From: Diphasiastrum complanatum
Lineage: Eukaryota > Streptophyta > Lycopodiopsida > Lycopodiales > Lycopodiaceae
DNA length: 64,000 nt
Direction of reading: 5' to 3'
Assembly: GCA_029204225.1 (NCBI GenBank)
Contig: CM055099.1
Location: forward strand, 63,783,614 to 63,847,613
Shown here piece after piece: positions 52,785 through 63,683 of this stretch; the first letter of the stretch is position 1; every line of letters begins with the position of its first letter. The notes below the pieces were generated by a model, which was given only the letters and a program-made list of their open reading frames with translations, searched no databases and was not told the origin of the DNA. Both the position numbers and the translations under genes were made by a program.

Positions 52785-53844
52785 AGCTACAGTTAAAAAG
52801 TTATGGCAAGCCAAAGGTATTAGTTTAACTATTATAATATTTTAATGATACAAAAGGGATCTTTGCACAAATTGTTACAAGGCCCTTTTCGAGCTCAAAA
52901 CTCTCCTAATGCATACAGAGGATATTCAACATGACCAAGGATTGGCAAAGTGGCTTTTTAAGTATCATGAGACGCGACAAGTTGTGCTTGTTAGTCCTAT
53001 CAAGACAATACAATTTGAGAATGGAACGTGATTAAAGACATGAGGAGGACTCCACTAGCTACAAAAACTCTAGATTGCCTAATAAGAGCTTCTATAAATG
53101 GACCAAAGCTAGTGGACATGGAGTGGTAATGAGTTTTTAAGATATGGAAAGAGAGCAAAGACATGAATATAAGTGGTAGTTGTATTGTGAGCTGAGAAGC
53201 TTAAGACACCTATTTGATATATTTCATATTTTTTCATGAGTATTAATTTAACTAGTAAAGCTTGTCATTTAATTTTTATGTTGTTCTACATTAAAACTCG
53301 TGCCTTCAAAACTCTTAACTTGCATGATATGCAACCAATTTGAGAGTTTCAATTCATAATGCATTTTCTGTGAGAAGATATTATCATTAATCCACCCATG
53401 GGTTATGATTCAATTTCACCTTTCTCATGAAAATGATGCTATTATATCTTTTTCAAGACTGTTTAAGAAAGTAGTGCAAAATGGGTTATCAATATTTTCC
53501 CTTTGCATAGCCTAGATGCTTTTTCTTTACACAGCCTTAAGTCCAACAACCATGTGCAACTATTGCTACCAGCTTTTTCATAAAGATTAAAAAATAAGCA
53601 TCATCATGTGTTTTTTAATATTGGAGACAAATGTTCCACTACAAGATCACAAGACAAACACTCCATGTATTAAAACCAGCACAAAATAAAAAGCACAACA
53701 AGTAACCTTCTCAGTCAAACTAAGGAGGAGTTGTGGATCTTCACATGGTACACAAATTGTTTGATTCTTCCCAATTACACCATATTTTCAAATAAAATAC
53801 GTGTTATATGTAATAAGGGTCCCATGTGCGATTGTCCCTAGAAC
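52785..53844. other. Intergenic, 3' of the terpene synthase
   Basis: No supported gene. AT-rich with short frames only. Confidence 0.5.
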
Positions 53845-53850
53845 TTTATT
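53845..53850 (-). terminator. Candidate poly(A) signal of the terpene synthase
   Basis: AATAAA on the minus strand, about 130 bases after the stop codon. Confidence 0.4.
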
Positions 53851-53977
53851 TTAATGTCCCTTCGAAAAAGTTTAGTACATGATGTATCACAAAGTATTGC
53901 AAATGGCCAGTTTTTAGATGATTTTTACAATTATACATCAATATGGACAATGCAGCTTCAAATTAGACAGGACTGAA

Positions 53978-56900
53978 TTATTCCACTGGATCAAAAAGAA
54001 TGCTCGTGACGTGCTTTTTCATTGCTGTGCTCGAAGAAAATCCATCAGTCTCAGCATACATGAAATGCAAAACTTTGGCCATGTTGAGGTGCAACTCCTT
54101 GCAAGCTCTGGGAACTTTTGTGGGTCTTAGAATCTCAGATACAAGCTGTTTCCTTGTGTGATCAATCTCATTCTGAGCCTTGTAGATTGCCTCCTCCTCT
54201 GTGATTTGGTACTCTCTCATGTAAATTGAAATGCTATTGGGCTTTCCTTGCCGTGACTCCCTCTGCAGAAACAAATTAGTATCAGCAGTATGTGGTGTTG
54301 GGAATTGTCTTAAAAAGACATTGCTGTGGCAGAAATATGTCTATACAGGAGCTGATGATCAGATTTTGCTTACCCTGTATCCTTGGATATCATTTAATAA
54401 GCGTCCACAATGGCTCAGGAGTTGCATTACTCTCCTGTAGTCTGGATGCGCCACGATTTCATCAGTCAACAACTCCCCTACAAAGTAAGCTGACGTGAGT
54501 ACAATAGGCTCTAGTGCTATTGAGATCTGTGAGACATTCGTGTACTCTTGTATGGTAGGCTGCTGTCCTGACTGTGTCCACTCAGCCTCCTTCAGGTATG
54601 ACTCTACCAAGCGTATCCACTGTAAAGACAAGGCGCTAATTACAAGTCATTGATCTGTGAAACCTGTAGTTCATCTAGAAAAAGTGACTGTATCAAAAAT
54701 TCAAATGTCAGACTGAGCGGGCCCGAAAAGTTCTGTAATGTAGGGACAATGAGTGTGAGGAATGACATACAATTTCATGTAAATGTGAGCCGATATCGCT
54801 CCCTTGGTAACGTCTTCCTTCTTGAATGATGTCATCGGTTGTGTTGTAAAGTGCAAGGAAAACGATTTTCATGTCCTTGGACAGATTGTCAATAGCTGAC
54901 AGATTCCAGCTGAAACCAGCAACTACCTCAGCTTGAATAATTTGTAGAGTTTTTTGCAGCCCACATGACACGCATAAATGCTAATGCTAACTACAAAGTA
55001 CTGATGGAATCTTTCGCTTACCTTTTGACAGCAGCAACAAACTCTTTCAGATCATCCAAAGAAGCTCCGACATCAAAAAGATCGTCAATAACAGTCGATA
55101 GAACACAGCAGCGTGTCCAAACGGACCGCATACAAGCCATTTGGGGCTCAAATGCTGTTGCCGCAACTGTGAAGTAGCATTCAAGTGCCTTCTGACGAGA
55201 AAATTCCAGTTTCGAAAGTTGCATCTCTTCGTTCCAGCTGTACAGGAGCAAAAATTTTGTCTCGTAACGAAAAGATGCGCTAGTTCTTTCTCAAGGACGT
55301 AAATAGAAGCAATTTGCTAACCATTCAATTACATGACCTGAAATCAATTTGCGAGTGCAGAGTCTATAAAGTCAACATAACTCATAGTACTCTCTGTTTA
55401 GTTTAAAACTTAAACCCACTTCAAATATAGCAGGTGGCACAGCGGGCCAGACCTGTATATTTGCTGTAATTCCTTTTGAAAGTTGGACTGGCACACGTTA
55501 GAATCGGCCTTCGCTAGATTTAAGAGCATGTGATTGCTGATCATGTGCATTCTGTATTAAGACATATCTCACTCAATTATTTCAAGTGAAGATAGAGATG
55601 TAAACCTAGTACGGATTAAATCGCATGTGTGACAGCACATTGTATCTCATATCAGCATTAACTTCTAATTTGATAGTCTTTATTCACCTATAGACACTTT
55701 TTCCTATCCACGGATCGTTTGTTCCATAGAGCTGAATGTATTTCCGGGACTCAATTCGTTGTAATGTGGCACACCACGGAAAATCCAGAGCAAACTTGAC
55801 CTGTAACAAGCTCATAGGGATTCAAGATGCCAATTCTACATGAAAGAAAAGATCGTATCGCCTGCGCTCGAACATAGACTAGGAAATTTTATGAGCATGA
55901 TCATACCTCTCCAACTAAGTCCTTCGCTATAACCCACTTGTCAAAGAGAGTATTGGTATTGCGCGATCGTTCCAAAAATTTCCTTGTAAACAACTTTGCT
56001 TCTTCAAGAATTATCTCCTCGGGAAACTGTAACTGAGAAGCTCGATACAGCTGGAACATGCCAGTAGTTGCTTGGCCTACTTGTCCATAGAAAGCGAAAA
56101 ACTCTCCATCCTTCTCGAAATGACTGAAAACATCTGCCAACAATATCCAGCTTGACTCGTACTTTGCTATAATTTACACAGAAGATTAGATACTGTGATA
56201 GTGATAGACATCCACCACGGGCTAAACTTACCAGCAGAGACATCATATCCATGGAGTCGAAGAAGGCGGAACGCCATAGCCGTGTCGTCCACGTCTTGTA
56301 CAGAGGTTTCTCGTCCCCAACCTATTCCATTGGGCGTCCAGTATCTGAGGAATATTCAACAAACGATTCACCTCCTCCGTGAAAGATATGTTGGATGACA
56401 CAAGGACCTGATTTTAAGCATTTCATATAGTCGAAGCTTGCACGTAACTGGAACAGAAGTAATCCAACGGCTACAACAGGAGGATTATCATCATAATTGG
56501 ATCTATCATCATCTTGGCATAACAAATTAACGAAAGAAGATTTCACCTGTAGACGTAATCAAGTGCATCTTTAATCTCTTGCTTAAAGTAGCGAGAGATC
56601 CCAAGACGCTCAAGCCGATCCACGACCCACAAACGTTCGAATAGGTCCACGGGGTATACATTTGGAACTGCAATTGTTTTAAAGCAAAAGAAAATTCAGC
56701 TCGCAATGTTCTGAGTCCTGAATCACAGAGAATCGCCGCTGTACTTCTAACCTTATGTGTTACAGTGAACATTAAGAATGACGTTGCATATAATGAACCT
56801 CTACATAAAAGTCATGTTAATTGCACCTGCATTGCCAAATTTTTGCAGTATTGAAGTCAAATATTCTTGGCATCTACGATCACGTGTATGCATGAGAACG

Positions 56901-58993
56901 CATGCTGTTGATGCAGGCGAATTCAAAAACGATCCATTTTTGGACTGGAGTCTCAGAATCTTTTTCCAGTCCACATAATGGCTTAGCCCTTCTAAAGAGT
57001 GTAAGAGAGTTGTAGGAGTTTCATGCAACTTGTCGACGGATATCCTGCACTGACAACGTGAATCAGGATGGCAACAACACACAAGACAACAGACTACACA
57101 ATATCAAGATTCTTATGTGCTGGAGCATGAGTTTAACTAATCCATATGTTTACTAGCAGACTTAGCCTTCACAGCGTTACTATTTTGGAAGCTCATGATT
57201 TACAATATCTCCATTCCAATGAGAATGCTTTTATTTATTGGGGATATCAAAGTTGACCTTTTAAGCTTCTTCTCTTTCAGTGCCACGATTCGTTTTACGA
57301 TTGGCGCATTATATGGAATATCGATGTTTAATCTTTGTGCCTTCTCGAGCATTGTAGGAAAGACTATCTCAAATCCTATTGGCATGAGAGTGATATCAGC
57401 AACCTCCAATAGTTGCATTCCGCTGTGAATGAACCTTACACCTAATCATGTAAAACACATCTCAGAAAGTGTTCACAAATGCAATAAGCTGGTATCAAAC
57501 TTCAACAATATAAATTGGCGAACTAGTATAAGTCAAGTACAAGCTAACCTTTTTCAACGTTACTACGGCCCACTTTCCAAGTCGACAAGGCTACAACGCA
57601 TGCGAGAGTAGAGCATATTCGATCGAAGGCGAGGAAAAGGTGCGGGTCTCCCCATGAGCCGTCATGTAGCTGGTTGTTGATTATCCACTCCACACATTTC
57701 GGAAATTGAGGCCCTTCAGATCCATCATCCAAAGAAGGGACAATCGCTACCCAAGCGGTATCGTAAGCAGATATTGATATATCGCCATCGCCCATCGAGC
57801 GTAACATCTTTCTTACTGTTTCGACCAGGCCCTCCAATCGTCTCCTTGGCAATTCCTGGGACTCCCCATAATAGAAAAAGATCTTAGCTGCTGGTACACG
57901 GCTAGTTTAAGTCCATAAAGGATATCAATGCTTGCTAAGAGGAAAACATCTCCAACAAAGAATTACCTGAATGATTTCAGTCAGAGCCGGTTTAAATTCT
58001 ACTTCTTGGGTGCTGGTTCTACTTCGAGAAACGTCTGACAGAATCGTGTTTCTTACTGCAGACAATATAAGAAACAAAAAGTAGAAAAAAAAATCTGAGC
58101 CTTATACTCATCGGAAGCTGGAAAACAACCTGATCTAAGATACAATTATATACTTGAAAAATTTAATCAAAAGTTTGTCTAGAAAGTAATGTGTTGGTCT
58201 TTTCGAAGCTCCAACGTAGAAAAACAAGTGAGATATGGGCAAAAAGGCAAATTTTGAAAAAGAGAATCTCGATAGAGGAAGTCTGTCAGTAGCAACAGTA
58301 CACTTGATGCATGGTATGAGTTTGTGCTAGACCTGTTGCGGATGCTTGATGCTTGGACTAAGACTAGTAGGGGAGATTATGTGGTCTATGGAGGCTGTGC
58401 GAACGGATGCATGCTCCAGAACTGGAATGAGAAGATCGTTTTCTGTGTCTCGACTCTCAAAGACTGATGAGGGACGTGAGCCAGCTGGTATTGGCAGGTG
58501 GTCCGGAATAAGGATTATGTGCTCTACAACATAGCCAGGTATAGTGAGTGTGAGTTAAGCAAAATACCTAGCATCAACTTCTTCTCTTTCTTTAATCCGG
58601 TTTTGGGATGTTACAAGCTCAACAATCACCATGCAGCCTTGAGAGTTTTCAGCCTAAGACTCAAAAACCTAAACTGAATAATCTCACAGATTTTTGGATA
58701 ACTAATCAAAAGTACTGCACTAGCTACTAATTAGGCCTTCGCCTTTCATAGTCTTACCCTGATCAATCCTACTAACTGCTCATAACCACGAAGTGCAAAC
58801 ATCATAGAAAGTAAGTAAACCAGAATTACGTTTTTAGCTTACCCAGAAGTGGGCGCCTCTTAATCTGCATGCCCGAGTACCGCATTGAAGGTTTACATTT
58901 TGCTGAAAATGGCTGTATGTCAGAGAAACTGGAGCCTCTGCTGGGCACATTGACGAACCCAGTAGAGTTTATATTACAGGTGTAGCTCGCCAT
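53978..58993 (-). CDS. Bifunctional class II/class I diterpene synthase, ent-CPP/kaurene-synthase-like, 14 exons
   Basis: Exons: 58993-58843, 58055-57967, 57855-57549, 57441-57258, 57044-56827, 56667-56547, 56344-56232, 56133-55907, 55800-55688, 55551-55453, 55237-55022, 54909-54771, 54619-54374, 54262-53978. All are GT-AG with matching phases, total 2508 nt, 835 residues, no internal stop. Residues 1 to about 50 are Ser/Lys/Arg-rich, like a plastid transit peptide. SAYDTAWVA is at 109-117. The class II dyad motifs are LHS (His259) and PNV (Asn319), and the general acid motif DVDD is at 374-377; these predict GGPP to ent-CPP. The class I domain has DDLFD at 592-596 and NDIQGYRRE at 735-743 (Gly in the usual Ser/Thr place, as in kaurene synthases). 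PIV at 697-699 is the helix break whose Ile favours kaurene formation. The C-terminal half reads like a kaurene synthase ([32 protein letters not shown]). Thirteen introns fit the ancestral terpene synthase class. Product and stereochemistry are inferred. Confidence 0.9.
58056..58842 (-). other. Intron 1 of the terpene synthase
   Basis: 787 bases, donor GTAAGC, acceptor TTGTCTGCAG. The largest intron of the gene. A plus-strand 62-codon frame at 58346-58534 has no recognisable homology and is treated as noise or old repeat. Confidence 0.75.
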
Positions 58994-59154
58994 TTCCCAC
59001 AAGCTCACTTTCTATCTGTACATGAAGCATGAGAACATATATTAATCAGCGCCTAAAATTCTGGAGATCTGAGTGCCACATAATGGAAGACAGAGACAGC
59101 CCACTACCTCTTTTCAGCCAATTCTGCCAACTGTGAACCATCAGAGGGTTACAT

Positions 59155-59230
59155 CCAAGGATTTGCTGAGTTGGTTAGCTTGATATGCAAAGTTACAGGT
59201 TGAAGGTGCTCTTGAAAACCAATATGCATA
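59155..59230 (+). repeat. Diverged SINE copy 3
   Basis: GCTGAGTTGGTTAGCTTGATATGCAAAG parallels the box A half of copies 1 and 2. AGGTTGAAGGTGCTC and GAAAACCAA follow in the positions of box B and the 3' end, with several changes. No clear target duplication. It lies about 160 bases upstream of the terpene synthase start codon. Confidence 0.45.
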
Positions 59231-59245
59231 TTTTGAACCTTAATG

Positions 59246-59252
59246 CTATATA
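59246..59252 (-). promoter_or_regulatory. Possible TATA box of the terpene synthase
   Basis: TATATAG on the minus strand, about 253 bases before the ATG. Position is plausible for a plant promoter but the sequence is common in AT-rich DNA. Confidence 0.2.
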
Positions 59253-59401
59253 TTGAAGTACTCCATCATTCTTTGAAGGGCAAACCATTCTTATTCCTAA
59301 AAAGAGTTTTGGCATTTTTGTGAAATTTTGGCATTTTTGTGAACGAATTAGAGGAGACTCTAGAAATGAATCTGAATGAGTACGTGGGGCAAAAGTTTTT
59401 A

Positions 59402-59492
59402 TTGTAAAATTTTTTACATGCAGCTTTTGGCAACATTTACCTTTTTTACATGCACCTTTTGTGGGGAATGTGCATGTAAAAATAATTTACAA
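59402..59492. repeat. Hairpin with about 21-bp arms
   Basis: TTGTAAAATTTTTTACATGCA (59402-59422) pairs with TGCATGTAAAAATAATTTACAA (59471-59492) with small mismatches. The about 48-base loop contains another ACATGCAC. Could be a tiny foldback element. Confidence 0.55.
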
Positions 59493-59587
59493 CATAAAAA
59501 AGAAAGAAAAGTAAAAATAGATTTAGGAGGAAGGGATGCCCCTTGGGCGATTTCGCCCTCGGAAGAGAGTCCCCACCCTAGGTGGCC

Positions 59588-59603
59588 ACCCCCCCCCCCC
59601 CCC
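59588..59603. repeat. Poly(C) tract
   Basis: About 16 consecutive C, interrupted only at its left edge. Confidence 0.9.
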
Positions 59604-59783
59604 AAATGCTAGGTGCTGTGGCTTTGTATTCAAGAGGCACCCTCAGAGCCTCAATATGCATCCACCTTTCTCTCTCCTCTGGAATATGCCATTCTCTTTC
59701 CAAAATGTTCATCCACCTTTCTCTCTCATTCTCTCACTAAAACTTGCATTCTCTCTCCACCCTCACACATAAGCATTACTTAG

Positions 59784-59910
59784 TGAAAGGCCTGAGGGCC
59801 TCAGGCCTTCTGTGCAGCAGGTTGGGGCCCTACCCTTGAGTTCTCGCCCTCAAACAAGGGTTGTGCTAGCACGGAAGGCCTCAAACGAGGGCCTTCCAAC
59901 CCCCATAAGG
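59784..59910. repeat. GC-rich foldback cluster
   Basis: Near-perfect palindrome AGGCCTGAGGGCCTCAGGCCT, then CCCTTG...CAAGGG, then GGAAGGCC...GGCCTTCC (about 59873-59900). The last hairpin resembles the one at 14014-14039. Confidence 0.6.
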
Positions 59911-62312
59911 CCTTTTCTCTTGGTGTGCTATCACATGACTTTGACCACCTATTAAAACATGATTTTGACCACTAACAAAACATGTCTATTTATTGTGCAA
60001 CAGTCATTTTAGTGACCTTTGCATCTGACGACCATAAAATTATGGCAAGGCAATTGGAAACCAAAATTCATGTTTAAACCTTGAAGCTATCTTGTAAAAT
60101 ATTCCACAGGTCTTTGAATTTATGTTTTGGGGAAAGGTATTTTTAATGACCTTTGCACCCGATACTAGGTGTAAAGATCACTAGATAGACTTTTCCTAAG
60201 CATAAACAATTTTGGCATTTTACATTATGTTCCAAAATAATTTTATGGCCCATAGGTTTTGACCTTTTATGAGGTGTAGTGCCCAAATTTTTCATGGACA
60301 TTTTATGAGGTGTAAATTTCATGTCAAAAGTTTTATGAATTGCAAGACTAGGTAATGTGTCACATGTTGCTCTTACAAATGATAATCTACTATACTATTT
60401 TATGGTCCTTTTCCATAAAACAACTCACCCACAAAGCTAAAATTCATAATTTCCAATTGAGGAATGAAGTTATTTGCATGATTTAATGCACTTCAAACAT
60501 ATGAAATAAGATTCCCACACAATTCTTTAAAACAAGTTTCTAATTAGACTCCAATTGCTTCAACTTTTAGATGAAATTTGACCCATCATTCAACTTCATT
60601 ACTTGAAGGGTGTTTTCCTTCATACGACATTTTGTAGATTTTGAGCTTTCAATATTTTCAACCTAGTTTAGAGATGGCATATAGCATGAAATCCATTAAG
60701 CCCAGTCATGGTCACATGTTTATTGAAAGATCTTTCTTATGGCAAGCTAAAGGAACCATTTATACGAATTTTTGGCCTTGCCTTGCAAAAACAATTGTGT
60801 TCAAGTGGGCATGAACATGAAACAGTGAAGAGCATATAACTTTCAAAGACATCAATGACAAAAAGGAGAATGTCACTAAAGAGGACAAATGTGTGATTGT
60901 ACAACACTTACAAGCCACCAAAAAATAGACTTCACTAAAAAATGAAAAATCAAGCATTAAATTATGGTAGACTTCATGAATAAGTAATAACAACTTGATA
61001 TGTCCCTTGTCTTGTCCTAGTTGAATCTAGTTGACTGAGTATGTTTATGCGAATGGACAAACAAGAACAAATCTTTTTCTATGTATGAAATGCTTTGAGG
61101 GCTTTGTGTTCCATATTTTGGATCTACGTACTTATGCGGTTAGGTCACATATATATAATACTCGTTATGTTCAAGTATGCCAAAAAGTTTGACCCAACAT
61201 AGCGACAATTATAGGTTTGAAAACCTATCAAATTTGAGCATATGCAAATTTTGTTCTCAATATTGTCACGTATGCCAAATCCATAATGCACTCAATTATT
61301 AATTTTGGAGGGTAGTGGTCAAGGCCACATTTCATAGAGAATTATTTTTCTAGCTTTTCAAGCATGCCAATTCTTTATAAAGGAAAATGCTTTTATTTTT
61401 TTCTTTCATTTTTCCATCCACATGAACCAATAAAAAGCCTATAATTGGACCTCAACACAACAAACACAAACTCCCATAACATGATCGTAGACTGTACTTG
61501 TCATTGGGCAAGTCTAAAACACATGTGGCTTGTAACACTGCTCATGGTATGGCTCTCGAGCACAAACTCCCATAATTTGAACATGAACTTGGGCAATATT
61601 GATATGTGGTATTACTTACAGGGCCATTTTGAGTCACTTGGGTTTCTCTTATGGCACCATCATTTCAGTATTCATCTCAAATACTTTTGACCCAATCTTG
61701 TTCTAGGTCAAAAATTGTGTGAGCAAGCAAATATAAGAAATTATGTTTGCCACAATATGTTCCTTGTCCATTTGTACTAAATCTCGTTGTCATAGCTCAA
61801 CATTAACCCTAACCACCTTTTGCCTAAGAGTTAAATTGATTTGACTCTAGAAATGGAATTCAATCCTTCCCAAGAATTTATCAACACAATGTAACAATGA
61901 CAATCTTTAATAACGTGAAATATGGCCAATGTCTTTTTCTTATAAATTAAAAGTTATTTTCTCCTCATTGGATATTTTCCTTTCATCAACTATTACATCA
62001 TGCTCTTACTTTAGCATTACCCGCAATCATTTTTCAAAAGTATCATTTTTAATCACAAATGGCTTGGGAATAGCAAGAAAGCATAATATGAGTGTAGAAT
62101 TTGTGGGTGAAGTCAATTCCTCAATTATATTTGTGCTTATTCATTCCAAATAAAATACACCTAGAGAAGTACAACATTGTTAGCATATTGCACAATTTTC
62201 TTTTGGTAGAAACACCGAATTTAATTTCAATAGAAAGTTATTGATTATGTTATTTATTCAAAATTGAAAAGTGGTTGGGACATTGCTTAAACTAAAGGGG
62301 ATTATTTTGAAC
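59911..62312. other. No recognisable gene
   Basis: AT-rich interval; short frames only, no domains seen on either strand. Confidence 0.5.
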
Positions 62313-62530
62313 TCATAAAAATTCATCACCTTGCTCTACTCCAATTCCATGGTATCTTTTTCTAAGATGAAGTTTGAAAAGGAATCTAGCTCCACGTAGT
62401 TCATTGAACAAGTCATTCACAGTAGGAATTGGAAACCCTTTTTTTTTTATGATTGCCTTATTCAATTCATGATACTCAATCCCATTCTGAATAATGTGAT
62501 GTTTTTCCATACCAGAAAATAACCTCAACC
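62313..62530 (-). pseudogene. Ty3/gypsy reverse transcriptase fragment
   Basis: The minus strand reads YHELNKAIIKKKGFPIPTVN, then DLFNELRGARFLFKLHLRK and YHGIGV. This is the start of gypsy RT (D-YR-LN, ..PIP.IDDL.D.L.GA..FSK.DL..GYHQI), diverged at catalytic-region residues. Only about 60 codons remain. Confidence 0.75.
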
Positions 62531-62674
62531 AAAACGATTTCATGCACCACCTCCTTGTTTGGTGGAAGACCAAGTGGTAAATTTTTAGATTTGTTGCATT
62601 TGAATATTTTATCTAACTTAAGCCAAGTTTTCAAATGTGCTTGGCTCTAGTATATTTCAACCCAACAAATCTAA

Positions 62675-62774
62675 AAAGCATGCAACACTGACAAAATATG
62701 AATGCAAAAATAGACAAAAAGTGGAAAGCATGCAACAATGACAAAATCTGAATGCAAAACTAGACAATTATGTA
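62675..62774. repeat. Tandem duplication, 50-bp unit
   Basis: AAAGCATGCAACAMTGACAAAATMTGAATGCAAAA occurs twice, 50 bases apart. Confidence 0.8.
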
Positions 62775-62779
62775 TTCAG

Positions 62780-63621
62780 ATTGAATGTATAGAAATACAA
62801 GTCAGATGATGCTAGTGAGCACAAATCAATAGCGGGTGAAACCCCATGCTCACAAGGATAACTACAATCTATAACAACTATGAGCTTGTTCTAACAATCG
62901 GTTTAAAAAGAAAGAATCAATGCTTGAAAGCATCTACTATGTCTGTCTCTGATAAGCTGTCATCTCAACTATAGAACATGTCAATAGACAAATCTCGATT
63001 CTACCAACAAAGTGCACAGTCTAATCGACAAAGGTTGAGAAACTGAATTCGAAACATTTTTATTCTTGTTCGAACTCGAAACAGTTTTATTCTTGTTCAA
63101 ACTCAAAACACTTTTATTCTTGTTTGAACTCGAAACATTTTTATTCTTGAACTCGAACTTGAAAGATAAATTGTCTCAAAAGATAAATTGTCTCGAAAGA
63201 TAAATTGTTTGGAAACAAAATGTCATTGTATATCAATTGTCTTAATGGTTAGATTGACAGTTATAGAAGGAAGAAGGGCCAAAGACCCATCATGTGACAA
63301 TATAAGTACATGTACACTTACTCATTGTATGCACAAGGCAACAAGAGATGTATATAGAAGAATCAAAATCAGAATTATAAAAATTCGATTGATCAAAGTT
63401 TGCAACAAATGATTTTTTTCCAGTCCTTCTGATTATCCAAAATTGTCTCTCACACTCACTCATATATCTCCTAAATCCGCATGTTTTATTCAATCAAAGT
63501 AGAAACTGCTCTATTAGTACATAAAGCATAATCAGACACGATTGAAGACACTGATATTAGTTTGATTTATTCAGACTTTCATTGTGTTCTCTGAAGGAGA
63601 ATTCCTAGTATTTTACCTACA
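62780..63621 (+). repeat. LTR of the copia element at the window edge
   Basis: Lies before a primer-binding site at 63623-63634. It shares a 70-base block with the reverse complement of 23035-23100. It contains a 27-28-bp minisatellite: four units of CGAAACATTTTTATTCTTGTTCGAACT-type sequence at 63044-63150, then three units of AAAGATAAATTGTCTC. The left end is uncertain. Confidence 0.6.
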
Positions 63622-63622
63622 G

Positions 63623-63634
63623 TGGTATCAGAGC
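63623..63634 (+). promoter_or_regulatory. Primer-binding site of the edge copia element
   Basis: TGGTATCAGAGC, then a gag start about 50 bases further on. Confidence 0.8.
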
Positions 63635-63683
63635 TGACACATCCATCAACAGTCGTATCTGGAGCTAATTCGAAAGAATAGAA

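Noticed and set aside
52871-53000. Possible coding fragment reading AKWLFKYHETRQVVLVSP
   Set aside because: Short, no recognised family, stops soon on both sides.
57422-57441. Exon 4 starting at 57422 (acceptor CACAG)
   Set aside because: It breaks the phase set by exon 3. The acceptor at 57441 (GATTAG) keeps phase 1 and adds the conserved residues GVRFIHSG before MQLLE.
53978-58993. Terpene synthase as taxadiene synthase or a monofunctional kaurene synthase
   Set aside because: Taxadiene synthases and monofunctional KS have lost the DxDD acid motif; here DVDD, LHS and PNV are all present. The second metal motif is of the KS type, not NDTKTYQAE-like.
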